A stretch of DNA of 64,000 nucleotides from JALOLG01 sp963776935 (GTDB taxonomy: Bacteria; Actinomycetota; Acidimicrobiia; Acidimicrobiales; Ilumatobacteraceae). Numbering within the stretch: the first letter of the stretch is position 1; the number at the start of each line of letters is the position of its first letter. The notes under the pieces were generated by a model. That model saw only the letters and a list, made by a program, of their open reading frames with translations. It searched no databases and was not told the DNA's origin. Position numbers and translations under genes: made by a program. The stretch spans positions 992,001 through 1,056,000 of the forward strand of contig CAVZOP010000002.1 in assembly GCA_963776935.1 (NCBI GenBank), given 5' to 3'. Positions 1-10,649 of this stretch are shown here, one piece after another.

Positions 1-2585
1 GCAGGGCGTCGTCGAGCCCCTCGGGATCCTTGCCTCCCGCGGTGGCGATGTCGCCCTTGCCGCCACCGCCACCGCCGACGGCCTTGGCCGCATCGCGGAT
101 GAGATCGGCCGCGGGGATGCCCTCCGACGGGAGGACCGCGGCGACGAGCGACACGCCGCCGGTCGTCGTCGTACCGGCCAGCACCACCCGGCGGATGCCC
201 GACTTGTTGGCGGACGGCGACGGCGAGATCGCGCAGATCGGCCGGCGTCAGATCGTCGACGCGCGCGACGACCACACCGTCGGGTGCGGCGGCCGCCAGC
301 TCGCCCGCGCGTCCGACCGCGAGCTGGGCGCGCAATGCCCGGTTCTCGTCCTCGAGCGCCTTGATCTGGGCGATCCGCTTCTCGGCATTCTCCTTGACGG
401 TGGAGGGTGTGGCGCCGAGGAGCCCGGCGACGTCTTCGATGTCGCGTTCGTACTCCTGGAACAGGGCGACGCTGTTGGCGCCCGTGACCGCTTCGATCCG
501 ACGCAGGTTGGAACCGATCGACGACTCGCTCACGACCTTGATCGTGCCGATGTCGCCGGTGGCGCGCACATGTGTTCCACCGCACAGTTCGACGGAGCTC
601 CCGGCCTCGAGTACGCGCACGATGTCGCCGTACTTGTCGCCGAAGAAGGCGATCGCCCCGAGCGCCTCGGCCTCGTCCTTGGTGGTCTCGAAGGCGCGGA
701 CGGGCGCGTTGGCGAGCGTCTCACCGTTGGCCAAGCGCTCGATCTCCTCGATCTCCTCCGGCGTGACGGCCGCGTAGTGGGAGAAGTCGAACCGCAGACG
801 GTCCGGCCCGACCCACGAGCCGGCTTGCTTCACGTGCTCGCCGAGCACCTTGCGCAACGCCCAGTGCAGCACGTGCGTGCCGGTGTGGTTCTTGCGGATC
901 GCGTTGCGGCGCTCGGCGTCGATCGTCGCCGTCGCGGTCTGTCCGGCCGACACCGTGCCGGCGGTGACGCGCGCCGTGTGGCGGCGCAGGCCTGGCAACG
1001 CGAACGTCGTATCGAGCACCTCGGCCGTGCCGGTCTCGGTGGTGATGGTGCCCGTGTCGCCGATCTGCCCGCCGCTCTCGGCGTAGAACGGCGTGCGGTC
1101 GAGGAAGATCTCCACGATGTCACCGACTGCGCCGTTGAGTGACTCGCCGCCGTCTGGCGCGTCGATGACGGCGAGCACCCGGCTCTCGGTGGTGTCGGCG
1201 CGGTACCCGAGGAACTCGGTGACACCGAACTGCTCGACGACTTCCCGGTAGTCGTCGACGAGGGCGTCGTCGACGACACCCTTGCGGGCCGCCTTGGCCC
1301 TGACCCGCTGCGCCGCCATCTCGGTCTCGAACCCCTCGACGTCGACCCGGATGTCGCGCTCGCCGGCGATCTCCTGGGTGAGCTCGAGCGGGAAGCCGTA
1401 CGTGTCGTGCAGCAAGAACGCGGTCGGGCCCGACAGCAGCCGCGTGTCGTCGCCGAGCTCGCCGTCGAGGATCGTGAGCCCGGTCCGCAACGTATGGCGG
1501 AACCGCTCTTCCTCTTTCGTGAGCACGCTGAGGATGAAGTCGCGGTTCTTGATGACGTCGGGGTAGGCGTAGCCCATCACGTCGATCGCCGTCTCGGCCA
1601 GACGTGGCATCACCAGTTGCTCGGTGCCGAGCAGGTACGCGTAGCGGACCGCACGGCGCAGGATCCGGCGCAGCACGTAGCCGCGTCCCTCGTTCGACGG
1701 GAAGACACCGTCGCTCACGAGCATCGTCGACGACCGGGCGTGCTCGGCGAGCACGCGCATCGCGAAGCTGTCGCGGTCGTCGTACTCGCCGACCCGGTAG
1801 GACTTGCCCGTCAGCGAGCAGGCGGTGTCGATCAGCGGCTGCATGAGGTCGGTTTCCCACACCGAATCGACGCCCTGCAGCAGGGCCAGGATCCGCTCGA
1901 GCCCGGCGCCGGTGTCGATCGAGGGCTTCGGCAGCGGGGTTCGGCTGCCGTCGGGAGCCTGGTTGTACTGCATGAACACGAGGTTCCAGAACTCCATGAA
2001 GCGGTCGCCCTCGGGATCGCCGAGGGGGCCGCCGTCGGGACCGAAGGCGGGGCCGCGGTCGATGTGGATCTCGCTGCACGGCCCACACGGACCGGTGTCG
2101 CCCATCTGCCAGAAGTTGTCCTTGTCGCCGAGGCGCTGGATGCGATCGAGCGGCACGCCGACCTGCTCGTGCCAGATCGCCTCGGCCTCGTCGTCGCTGT
2201 CGTGGACCGTGATCCACAGGCGGTCACCGTCGAAGCCCCAGACCTCGGTGACGAGCTCCCAACTCCATGGGATGGCGAGCTCCTTGAAGTAATCACCGAA
2301 GCTGAAGTTGCCCATCATCTCGAAGAACACGAGATGACGCTTGGTGCGCCCGACGTCGTCGAGGTCGTTGTGCTTGCCGCCGGCGCGGGCGCACTTCTGC
2401 GAGCTGACGGCACGGCGGAACGGGGCCACCTCGTCGCCGACGAAGTACGACTTGAACGGCACCATCCCGGCGACGGTGAACAGCACGGTCGGGTCGTGCG
2501 GGATCAGACTCGCCGACGGCACGATGGTGTGGTCCTTGGCCGCGAAGTACTCCCGGAACGAATCACGGAGCTGGTCGGCGGTCAT
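1..2585 (-). CDS. alaS: Alanyl-tRNA synthetase, 3' end cut by window edge, one frameshift
   Basis: Attaches alanine to tRNA-Ala in the cytoplasm. Read from ATG 2585, the class II catalytic core is clear (GDTGPCGPCSEIH near residue 165), followed by the editing-domain motif HTGTHVLHW (near 566) and CGGTH (near 667), then the glycine-rich tail of the C-terminal domain. The tail (GGGGGGKGD, then AGGKDPEG) reaches base 1, so only a few residues should be missing. An extra base at 209-210 breaks the frame: upstream the protein reads LAVSVR, and the expected NKSGIRRVVLAG continues one frame over. This is probably a sequence error. The start lies about 20 bases from a TAGGCT box (2605-2610, minus strand). 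Confidence 0.96.
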   Translation of the reverse strand, partial: MTADQLRDSFREYFAAKDHTIVPSASLIPHDPTVLFTVAGMVPFKSYFVGDEVAPFRRAVSSQKCARAGGKHNDLDDVGRTKRHLVFFEMMGNFSFGDYFKELAIPWSWELVTEVWGFDGDRLWITVHDSDDEAEAIWHEQVGVPLDRIQRLGDKDNFWQMGDTGPCGPCSEIHIDRGPAFGPDGGPLGDPEGDRFMEFWNLVFMQYNQAPDGSRTPLPKPSIDTGAGLERILALLQGVDSVWETDLMQPLIDTACSLTGKSYRVGEYDDRDSFAMRVLAEHARSSTMLVSDGVFPSNEGRGYVLRRILRRAVRYAYLLGTEQLVMPRLAETAIDVMGYAYPDVIKNRDFILSVLTKEEERFRHTLRTGLTILDGELGDDTRLLSGPTAFLLHDTYGFPLELTQEIAGERDIRVDVEGFETEMAAQRVRAKAARKGVVDDALVDDYREVVEQFGVTEFLGYRADTTESRVLAVIDAPDGGESLNGAVGDIVEIFLDRTPFYAESGGQIGDTGTITTETGTAEVLDTTFALPGLRRHTARVTAGTVSAGQTATATIDAERRNAIRKNHTGTHVLHWALRKVLGEHVKQAGSWVGPDRLRFDFSHYAAVTPEEIEEIERLANGETLANAPVRAFETTKDEAEALGAIAFFGDKYGDIVRVLEAGSSVELCGGTHVRATGDIGTIKVVSESSIGSNLRRIEAVTGANSVALFQEYERDIEDVAGLLGATPSTVKENAEKRIAQIKALEDENRALRAQLAVGRAGELAAAAPDGVVVARVDDLTPADLRDLAVAVRQQVGHPPGGAGRYDDDRRRVARRRGPPVGGHPRGRSHPRCGQGRRRWRWRQGRHRHRGRQGSRGARRRP

Positions 2586-2620
2586 CGGCCTGGTCACACA
2601 TCGGAGCCTACCGAGGCCTG

Positions 2621-2626
2621 TACCCT
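2621..2626 (+). promoter_or_regulatory. -10 box for the cysteine-rich protein gene
   Basis: TACCCT lies 8 bases before GTG 2635, so transcription would start at or next to the start codon (leaderless). A TAGGCT box for alaS faces the other way at 2605-2610. Confidence 0.55.
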
Positions 2627-2634
2627 GCGGCTCC

Positions 2635-3417
2635 GTGGGAAAACGTTCGACCCGAACGGACGACAAGCACGGCACCAGCCCGGTCAACCAACCCGACGTC
2701 CACGAGTTCATCTCCTTCGAGGATCCCGAGGAGCAACGAACCTGGGAGTTCGACGCCACGTACCTGCGATCGAACTACAAGTGCATCTACGGCGAGGGCT
2801 GCAAGGGCGTGCTCGACGCCCCGGCCGAGGAGCTCCAGCAGGGGTGCTGCAGCTACGGCGCCCATCTCATCGACGACGACGACGTGCAGATCGTCGTGCG
2901 CGCCTTCGTGCGGGTCAAGCCCGAGCAGATGCAGTTCCACGCCAAGGCGGTGAGCGGCGGGTTCATGCGCCCGGGCGACCCCGACTCGGCGGGAGAGCCG
3001 ACCACCACCACACGCCTCGTCGACGACGCCTGCATCTTCTTGAACCGGCCCGGGTTCGCGGGCGGTGTCGGATGCGCCCTCCACATCGCCGCCCTCGAGG
3101 CGGGCGAGCGACCACTCGACTGGAAGCCGAACGTGTGCTGGCAGGTGCCGATCCGGCTCGAGCACCACACCGACGACAACGGCCACGTCACGTCACGCCT
3201 GCGCGAGTGGAAGCGACGCGACTGGGGTGACGGCGGCAACGACTTCCACTGGTGGTGCACCGACTCGCCGGAGGCCTTCGTCGGGAAGGAGCCGCTCTAC
3301 AAGTCGAGCCGCGACGAGATCCGCGAGCTCGTCGGTGCCCACATCTACGACCTCATGGTCGCCCAACTCGAACGCCCCGAGTGGATCCCGCTCCCCCACC
3401 CAGCCGTTCGCCGCTGA
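2635..3417 (+). CDS. Cysteine-rich conserved protein of unknown function
   Basis: Soluble protein of 260 residues, not recognised as a named family. Cysteines are spaced C50-x5-C56 and C71-C72 in the N-terminal third. More follow in DDACIFLN, GGVGCALH, NVCWQVP and HWWCTDS, a distribution that suggests a bound metal or iron-sulfur centre (inference). There is no signal peptide or membrane segment. GTG 2635 was chosen because a TACCCT box sits 8 bases upstream and no Shine-Dalgarno is visible; longer in-frame extensions would overlap alaS on the other strand. It is divergent from alaS and has no obvious operon partner. Confidence 0.75.
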   Translation: MGKRSTRTDDKHGTSPVNQPDVHEFISFEDPEEQRTWEFDATYLRSNYKCIYGEGCKGVLDAPAEELQQGCCSYGAHLIDDDDVQIVVRAFVRVKPEQMQFHAKAVSGGFMRPGDPDSAGEPTTTTRLVDDACIFLNRPGFAGGVGCALHIAALEAGERPLDWKPNVCWQVPIRLEHHTDDNGHVTSRLREWKRRDWGDGGNDFHWWCTDSPEAFVGKEPLYKSSRDEIRELVGAHIYDLMVAQLERPEWIPLPHPAVRR

Positions 3418-3483
3418 CCAAGTAACTGCGAGGTAGCTGCGAGCGAGCCGACCGGTCAGGGCCGGCGGGCGGCGGTTCCGCGG

Positions 3484-3669
3484 TCAGTCGTCGGAATCGT
3501 CGTCGTCGTCGAAGCTGACCCCGTACTTCTCGGCGAGCGCGGCGTACTCGTCGTCGTCTTCGGAACTGGACTGCTGCGAGCGATCACCAAATCCCAGGTC
3601 AAAGGCCCCCGGGCCGGATTGCTTGAGCTTGCGCGCCTCTTCGAAGCGGCGATGACGACCCTTCTTCAC
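3484..3669 (-). CDS. Small acidic DUF3073-like protein
   Basis: A 61-residue protein with a basic N-terminus (MKKGRHRRFEEARKLK) and a strongly acidic tail ending in a run of aspartates. The order basic head, ARKLK, EYAALAEKYG and acidic end matches the small actinobacterial DUF3073 proteins, whose function is unknown. The start is GTG 3669 with GGGAG about 8 bases upstream. The gene stands alone between the cysteine-rich gene and rnd. The family assignment rests on pattern only. Confidence 0.7.
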   Translation of the reverse strand: MKKGRHRRFEEARKLKQSGPGAFDLGFGDRSQQSSSEDDDEYAALAEKYGVSFDDDDDSDD

Positions 3670-3802
3670 GACAGGGCTCCCAGCGACTAGAGAATTGACA
3701 TTGCGTCCAGCCTACCGGATCACCCCCGCTCACCGACGGTATGGACGCCACAGCCAGGTGTGACACGCGCCAATCCACTCCGGGGGGCACCGGCCGGGAG
3801 GG

Positions 3803-4973
3803 TCAGGGCAGGTCGACCAGCTTGAGGGAGCCCTTCCCATCGAACGTCAGTGCGGCGTGCCCGTCGACCAGGCGGCGCACGCCGGTGCCGAGCAGTTCGG
3901 CGCGCCAGCCCGAGGCCAGCCGGGCGGCGTCGTCGCCGCGCAGCAGTGCGACGAGATCGGAGCGGGTCGCCAGCAGCGACGTGTCGATCCGCTCGTCGCG
4001 CGCGACCTGGCTGATCCACGCCGACACCAAGCGTCACGGCCGGCCGCATCTCACGTTCGAGGTCCTCGACGCCCGGCCGGGGCTCTGGCGGCTCGGCCGC
4101 CAGTCCGTCGCGCACGGCCTTCAGGATCTCCCCCGCGATCGCACCGCGGCTGAAGCGTTCGTCGACCCCCCTGGCCTGACCGAGATCACGCTCGACCGTC
4201 GGTTGGCGCTGGGCGATGCCGAGGATCGCCAGATCGGGCAGCACGTGACGGACCGGGATATCGGTCGACATCGCCCGCCGCTCGCGCCATGCGGCGACCG
4301 ACTGGGCCACCGCCCGAGCCCGCGGACGCAGCGAGCGGACGTCCTTCAACTTCATCCACGCCTCGTCCGGGTCGGACGGCGCGATCGACTTGGTCAGCAA
4401 CTCAGCGCACGCGTCGTCGACCCACTCGAGCCGCCCCAGCTCGGCGAGCCGTGCAGTGAGTCGGTCGTGTGCGTCGAGCAGGTAGGCGACGTCGGCCGCC
4501 GCGTACTCGCACTGATCGACGGTGAGTGGGCGGCGCAGCCAGTCGGTGAGCCGGTCGCCCTTGGCCGGGCTGACGCCGAGCTCGCCCTGCAGCAGCGCCA
4601 CCAACGACGGCGTTCCGTACCCGACGAACCCGCCCGCGACCTGGGTGTCGAACAGCCGCCGCGGCACGCATCGGGCGGCGTGCGTCAGCACGTCGAGATC
4701 CTGCTGCGACGCGTGGAGGACGGCCAGCGAGTCGGACGCGAAGAGCCGTTCGAGTGCCCGCACGTCGACGGCCAGTGGGTCGACCAGCACCAGCTCACCT
4801 GGCCACGCCAACTGGAGCAGCGCCAGCTTCGGGTAGTAGGTGCGCTCGCGGTGGAACTCGGTGTCGAGCGCATAACGCGGCTCGGCGACGAGCCGATCGA
4901 TGACCGCGGCGAACTCGGCGTCGGTGTCGACCCAGCGATACGCCTGCGATGGACTGACCGCGGCGCGGCTCAC
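3803..4973 (-). CDS. rnd: Ribonuclease D (DEDDy 3'-5' exonuclease plus HRDC), one frameshift
   Basis: 3'-5' exoribonuclease acting on stable RNA precursors. The exonuclease domain shows LDTEFHRER (D37 and E39, metal ligands) and the final DEDDy motif YAAADVAYL. An HRDC nucleic-acid-binding domain follows at roughly 205-285. An extra base near 4030 breaks the frame after REMRPAVTL; the C-terminus continues as VSAWISQVARDER and ends KGSLKLVDLP. GTG 4973 overlaps the stop of the upstream rhodanese gene (GTGA), so the two are probably translationally coupled. Confidence 0.88.
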
Positions 4974-5296
4974 GACTCGACGGTCTCGCCGGTTTCGACC
5001 GTGCGGCCTGACAGCTGCCACGCCATGGTGCCGCCGGCGACGTTCACCGCCTCGACGCCGCGATCGGAGAGGTACTCGCACGCCCGCAGGCTCCTACCAC
5101 CCGACCGGCAGATCACGAACGTCGGACCCTCACCTCGGAACACATCGACGTTGTCGGGAACGGTGGCGAGCGGTACGTGCACTGCGCCCGGCACATGGCC
5201 CTCTTCGAACTCGGCGGGTTCGCGCACGTCGACCAACCGCGAACCGGCCGCCATCAACTCGGCCAGCTCGTCGACGCTGATCTCACTGATCGCCAT
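4970..5296 (-). CDS. Single-domain rhodanese-like sulfurtransferase
   Basis: A 108-residue rhodanese domain that would move sulfane sulfur through the persulfide of C63 in the loop CRSGGRS. The family hallmarks LVDVREPAEFEEGHVPGA and the terminal AGGTMAW are present. The active-site loop has six residues, as in thiosulfate sulfurtransferases rather than Cdc25-type phosphatases. It is the first gene of a pair with rnd (4-base overlap). ATG 5296 follows a TAGCGT box by 6 bases. The physiological substrate cannot be told from sequence. Confidence 0.9.
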   Translation of the reverse strand: MAISEISVDELAELMAAGSRLVDVREPAEFEEGHVPGAVHVPLATVPDNVDVFRGEGPTFVICRSGGRSLRACEYLSDRGVEAVNVAGGTMAWQLSGRTVETGETVES

Positions 5297-5302
5297 GTCG
5301 CA

Positions 5303-5308
5303 ACGCTA
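5303..5308 (-). promoter_or_regulatory. -10 box for rhodanese-rnd
   Basis: On the minus strand TAGCGT is followed by 6 bases and ATG 5296. The spacing predicts a leaderless transcript for the rhodanese-rnd pair. Confidence 0.55.
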
Positions 5309-5875
5309 TCGAGTCCCTGCACCGTCGCCGAGGTCACCCGGTGAGTTCACGTTCCGCAGCGCGAGCGGGTCGACGGAGACCTCCACCACGTCGAGACACC
5401 CGAGGGCGGCGTGGAGCGCCCGCTCGCCGTTCGTGAAGATCGTGGTCAGTTGGTCGAGCGCACGGTGGTTCCACCGAGCGAGGGCGGGCTCCAGCCGATC
5501 GGTCGTCGCCACGACCGCCTCCGCCTCGTCGGCGCCGGGCGCATCGCGCACCGAACGGACGGTGGCGCCGTCGAGATCGGGGAGATCGCAGGCGGCTACG
5601 ACGACGTCGCCACCGGCCTCCATCAGCGCCGTGATCACGCCACCCAGTGGACCCTCCCCCGGCCACCGATCATCCACGACCAGGTACCCGACATCGTCGG
5701 GCACCGCGCCACCGCCGACGAGGCGGACCGGCGCGCAACCACCGGCGCTGAGCGCCGCCGCCACCCGCTCGACCATCGACGAGCCGTCGACGTCGATGAG
5801 GGCCTTCGGGCGGCCCATCCGCCGGCTGGCACCGCCGATCAGGACGGCGCCGGCCACAGGCGGCGATGCGTTCAT
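5306..5875 (-). CDS. MobA-like nucleotidyltransferase (molybdenum cofactor guanylyltransferase family)
   Basis: The 189-residue protein opens with a nucleotide-binding loop (GAVLIGGASRRMGRPKALI) typical of MobA and related enzymes that attach GMP or CMP to molybdopterin. It also has the metal-binding stretch VVAACDLPDLD and a C-terminal NVNSPGDLG, close to the NvNtpeDl signature of MobA. No other molybdenum cofactor gene is in the window, so the exact substrate is open. ATG 5875 was chosen; longer readings would run into the DUF3151 gene 16 bases upstream, which suggests co-transcription. Confidence 0.8.
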   Translation of the reverse strand: MNASPPVAGAVLIGGASRRMGRPKALIDVDGSSMVERVAAALSAGGCAPVRLVGGGAVPDDVGYLVVDDRWPGEGPLGGVITALMEAGGDVVVAACDLPDLDGATVRSVRDAPGADEAEAVVATTDRLEPALARWNHRALDQLTTIFTNGERALHAALGCLDVVEVSVDPLALRNVNSPGDLGDGAGTR

Positions 5876-5891
5876 CGACGTGCCGGACGCG

Positions 5892-6326
5892 TCACTCCGC
5901 CGGAATGCCCGACGGGTCGAGCTGGGCAAGGAACATCGCGCAGCGCTCGGCCTCGTCGGTCTCACCGATGGCGGCGGCCATCCGATGCAGTCCGAGCAAC
6001 GACCGGAGGAAGCCGCGGTTCGAGGGCACCGACCATCGCACGTAGCCGGAACCACGCCACCCGCTGGCGCGCAGGGCGTCGAGGCCGCGGTGGTAGCCGA
6101 TGCGATAGGCGGCGTAGCGCTCGACCGTGTCGCGGCCGACGTCGCCGAGCGCGGCCCACGCCTCGAGCACGCGCGGGTTGTCAGCGACCACTTCCGCGAC
6201 CGCGTCGCGACGCGACGGCACCGGCGCCGCGAGTGCCTCCGCGAGGCGCTGGCGGACCTCCGGTTCGACCTCGGGGAGCACTGTCGACGGCAGCCCGTCC
6301 GACATCGAGATCGAATGCTCGCTCAC
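5892..6326 (-). CDS. DUF3151 family protein
   Basis: A 144-residue soluble helical protein matching the actinobacterial DUF3151 pattern: YAAYRIGYHRGLDALRASGW, then RGFLRSLLGLHRMAAAIGE and DEAERCAMFL. The function is unknown. GTG 6326 follows a TAGAGT box by 8 bases. It lies upstream of the MobA-like gene on the same strand. Confidence 0.82.
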   Translation of the reverse strand: MSEHSISMSDGLPSTVLPEVEPEVRQRLAEALAAPVPSRRDAVAEVVADNPRVLEAWAALGDVGRDTVERYAAYRIGYHRGLDALRASGWRGSGYVRWSVPSNRGFLRSLLGLHRMAAAIGETDEAERCAMFLAQLDPSGIPAE

Positions 6327-6334
6327 AGATGGGC

Positions 6335-6363
6335 ACTCTACGGAAGAAGTCGGGACCTATCGT
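6335..6363. promoter_or_regulatory. Divergent promoter pair with two leaderless-type -10 boxes
   Basis: TAGAGT on the minus strand (6335-6340) serves GTG 6326 at 8 bases. TATCGT on the plus strand (6358-6363) serves ATG 6370 at 6 bases. The two genes share a 43-base intergenic region, so their -35 regions overlap. Confidence 0.55.
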
Positions 6364-6369
6364 GATCCG

Positions 6370-6645
6370 ATGCTCGCCCTGACGCTCGAAGCCGCCAAGA
6401 ACGGCGCGATCATCGCCGTCGTCGTGTTGGCGGCCTTGGCCATCGCCGCGGCGTGGCTGATGAAGTCGATCGCTCAGAAGGTCGCGCTGGCGGTCGTGCT
6501 CGGTCTCCTCGCCCTCCTCGTGTGGACGCAACGGGCATCTCTCGACGACTGCGCCAACCGCGTCCAGGACAGCCGCGCCGCCGGCACCCTCACCGACACC
6601 ACGTGCACGTTCTTCGGCCGCGACATCAGCATCCAGTCGAGCTGA
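6370..6645 (+). CDS. Small membrane protein of unknown function
   Basis: A 91-residue protein with two hydrophobic segments: about 11-32 (AIIAVVVLAALAIAAAWLM) and 37-52 (VALAVVLGLLALLVW). The short C-terminal tail carries two cysteines (DDCANR, TTCTFF). No family is recognised. If the N-terminus is cytoplasmic, both ends stay inside. The stop codon is the first unit of a TGAGT repeat that runs into the next gene. Confidence 0.7.
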   Translation: MLALTLEAAKNGAIIAVVVLAALAIAAAWLMKSIAQKVALAVVLGLLALLVWTQRASLDDCANRVQDSRAAGTLTDTTCTFFGRDISIQSS

Positions 6646-6667
6646 GTTGAGTTGAGTTGACTTGAGG
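6643..6667 (+). repeat. TGAGT pentanucleotide tract at a stop-start junction
   Basis: Three exact TGAGT copies are followed by TGACT and TGAGG. The first copy is the stop of the membrane protein gene and the tract supplies the TTG start (6662) of the transporter. A change in copy number would alter the spacing between the two genes. Confidence 0.6.
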
Positions 6668-7805
6668 GACGAGCGGTCGACCGGCGTTCAGCTCGGGGTA
6701 CTCACCGGCGGCAAGGTCGTCGCCAACACCGCGATGCGGTGGGTCGGGCCGTTCCTGCCGACGCTCGAGCGGGCCTTCGGAGTTTCGACGTCGACGCTCA
6801 CCACGGTGATGGGTGTGGCCGAGCTCGGCGGCCTGACGACGATCGCGACCGGGCACGTGCTCGACCGCGGCCACCGGCGACGCACGTACCTCGCCGGGCT
6901 GGTGCTCGTGGGCGTCGCGTCGCTGATCGCCCTCATCGGTTCGATCGCCTCGTTCGCCGTCGCATTCGCGCTGGTCGTGATCGGAGTCGGCAACCTCACC
7001 GTCGCCGGGCACGCCTGGATCAGTGACCGCGTGCCCTACCGAACGCGGGGTCGAGCGCTCGGGACGTTCGAGACGGCCTGGGCCCTGTCACTGCTGCTCG
7101 GCGCAACCGGCCTGGCCGCGCTCATCACCGCGTTCGGGTGGCGGGGACCGTTCGTCGCCCTCGCCATCGGATCGGTCGTCGCCTCCATCGCGGTCGTCAC
7201 GTTCGTGAGCCCGGATCAGATCCAGGATCGAGCCGACGTGCAACCGGCAGGGACCGATGCCGGCCACGGCGTGGACGACCCTGTGCGGGTCGGCGCTGAT
7301 CGCCGCGTCCGGCATCTCCGTCTTCGTCGTCTCCGGCGCGTGGCTCGACGACGAGCATGGCGTGTCGACGGCGGGACTCGGGCTCGTCGCCACCGCGTTC
7401 GGAGCCGTCGAGTTGGTCGCGAGCGTGTCCGCCGCGGCGTTCTCCGATCGGATCGGCTTGCGGCGCTCTGTGCTCATCGGGCTCTGCGGACTCGCCATCG
7501 GGTTGGCGATCGCGGCGGGCGCCGGGTCGTCGGGGTTGCTCGCCATCACCGGGCTGATCGTGTTCCTGACCGGGTTCGAGTTCGCGTTCGTCACGTCGTT
7601 GTCGCTCGTGACCGAGGCGGCACCACTGGCGCGCGGGCGAGCGATCGGGATCGGCAACGCGCTCGGGACGATCGCCAGATCGGCCGCCGTGCTCGGCAGC
7701 GGGCTGCTCTACGACAGCGTCGGAATCGGCGGGTCGTTCGTCCTGTCAGTCGCCGCGTCCGGAGTCGCCGCCGCGCTCATCGTGGCGGGCATGACCAACG
7801 CGTGA
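6662..7805 (+). CDS. Major facilitator superfamily transporter, one frameshift
   Basis: Inner-membrane secondary transporter with about 12 hydrophobic segments. The loop after segment 2 reads GHVLDRGHRRR, close to the MFS motif G-x3-D-R-x-G-R-R. The N-terminal half runs from TTG 6662 to about 7245 (ending DVQPAGT). The C-terminal half resumes in another frame near 7257 (MPATAWTTLCGSALIAASG) and ends NA at 7805, so one indel lies at about 7245-7258. The substrate is unknown. The 3' end overlaps the convergent hydrolase gene by 60 bases. The TTG start lies within a pentanucleotide tract and is uncertain. Confidence 0.8.
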
Positions 7806-8533
7806 CGCCAGCTCGCAGATCGCCGTCGCGACCGTCTCGGGGTGCGTGTTCGGGCCGAAATGGCGTGCCTCCGGCACGGCCACGATGTGGACATCCGCGA
7901 GTTCGCGCCCGAGGTACTCGGTGCCGGAACGGTGGTGGGCTGCCCCGCGCTCGCCGTAGATCGCGACCACCGGGGCGACCACATCGGCTGCCGACCACGG
8001 CGCCTGCTCGCGCAGGTCGACGAGCTCGCCGACCATCGCCGGGCCCTCCGATCGGCGGGCGGCGCGAGTCGACGGCGGCAGCTTCTCCCATCGGGCATCG
8101 CTGATCAGTCGCCGCACGAACCGCTCCGCGGCGTCGCCGGGATCACCCCTCGTCGCGATCGCATCGGCGCCGGCGGTCGTTCCCGGCCACCATTCGAGCC
8201 ACGACAGCGGGGTCTCGTAGACCGCGACACCGACGACCTGCTCGGGGTGCCGGGCCGCGGTCGCGAGGGCGATGTTGCCTCCATAGCTGTGGCCGAACAC
8301 GAGCGCCCGGCGACCGTCGAGCAATGCGACGAGGTCGTGCACCTGCTGATCGGCGTCGAACGGACCGGGATGCGGCGACGACCGCCCGTAGCCGCGGCGG
8401 TCGTAGCGCAGCACTCTGAACCGGTGGTCGAGGCACCGGCTGAGCCGCAAGAGTCCGGCCGACCGGTCCATCGTCCCGTGCACGAGGGCGATCAACGGAG
8501 CAGCTGCGTCTCCGGTCTCGTGTGACCAGAGCC

Positions 8534-8537
<4 letters not shown>
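7746..8537 (-). CDS. Alpha/beta hydrolase
   Basis: A 263-residue alpha/beta-hydrolase fold protein. It shows an oxyanion-hole motif (LVHGTMDRS), the nucleophile elbow GHSYGG and a C-terminal histidine in EARHFGPN. The YDRRGYGRS segment is typical of esterase and lipase-like members; the substrate is unknown. ATG 8537 overlaps the pyk stop (ATGA), so it is the second gene of a pyk unit. The C-terminal 20 residues overlap the transporter gene on the other strand and look low-complexity. Confidence 0.85.
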
Positions 8538-9967
<1,430 letters not shown>

Positions 9968-10023
9968 GGTGGGTGCTCCAGGATCTTCGGACGGCGAGTC
10001 ACACCTGCTTATCTAGTCGATCG

Positions 10024-10647
10024 ATGGAGCTGCTGCTGATCAGACACGCGTTGCCGGTGCGTGTCGAGCTGGTCGTCGGACCGGCCGACCCCGAGCTGTC
10101 GGAGGCGGGTCGGGCCCAGACGGTGCATCTCGCCGACTATCTCGCCGCCGAGCGTCTCGACGCCGTCTACACCAGCCCGTTGCGGCGCGCCATCCAAACC
10201 GGCGAACCGGTCGCCGCTCGTCACGGGTGCGATGTGGTGGTGGTCGACGACGTCGCCGAGTGGGATCGGGTGTCGCCGGAGTACATCCCGGTCGAGGAGC
10301 TGAAGGCGGCTGACGACCCGCGCTGGCGGGCGCTCATCGAGGGCGTGTGGACGAGCGACGAGAGCCCGGCCCAGTTCCGCGCCCGCGTGCTCACCGCGAT
10401 CGAACAGCTCGTCGACTCGCACGCGGGCGGACGCATCGCCGTCGTGTGCCACGGCGGCGTCATCAACACCTACCTGGCCGCGGTGCTCGGCCTCGATCCG
10501 GCGCGACCCGGCTTCTTCTACCCCAACTACACGTCGATCCACCGCGTCATGGCGGCCAGCACCGGGCAGCGCTCGGTCCTCACGATCAACGAGACATCAC
10601 ACCTGCGCGGCACCGGGCTGCCCATCGGTCTGCACCAGACTGGTTGA
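10024..10647 (+). CDS. Histidine phosphatase family protein (phosphoglycerate mutase-like)
   Basis: A 207-residue member of the phosphohistidine branch. The catalytic motif LIRHALP is at the N-terminus (RHG with alanine in place of glycine), and VCHGGVINT supplies the second catalytic histidine. LSEAGRAQ and YTSPLRRAIQT are standard for the fold. Substrates in this family range from phosphosugars to alpha-ribazole phosphate and cannot be assigned. The gene is 2 bases from the aminopeptidase gene and likely co-transcribed with it. Confidence 0.88.
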   Translation: MELLLIRHALPVRVELVVGPADPELSEAGRAQTVHLADYLAAERLDAVYTSPLRRAIQTGEPVAARHGCDVVVVDDVAEWDRVSPEYIPVEELKAADDPRWRALIEGVWTSDESPAQFRARVLTAIEQLVDSHAGGRIAVVCHGGVINTYLAAVLGLDPARPGFFYPNYTSIHRVMAASTGQRSVLTINETSHLRGTGLPIGLHQTG

Positions 10648-10649
10648 CG

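Noticed and set aside
30..1142. Long plus-strand reading frame opposite alaS
   Set aside because: Its product is Arg/Asp/Leu-rich without any motif, and the minus strand encodes a clear alanyl-tRNA synthetase. The same applies to the plus frame at 1407-3230.
3741..6365. 874-codon plus-strand open frame
   Set aside because: It is the antisense of rnd, rhodanese, MobA-like and DUF3151 genes; low-complexity composition typical of GC-rich shadow frames.
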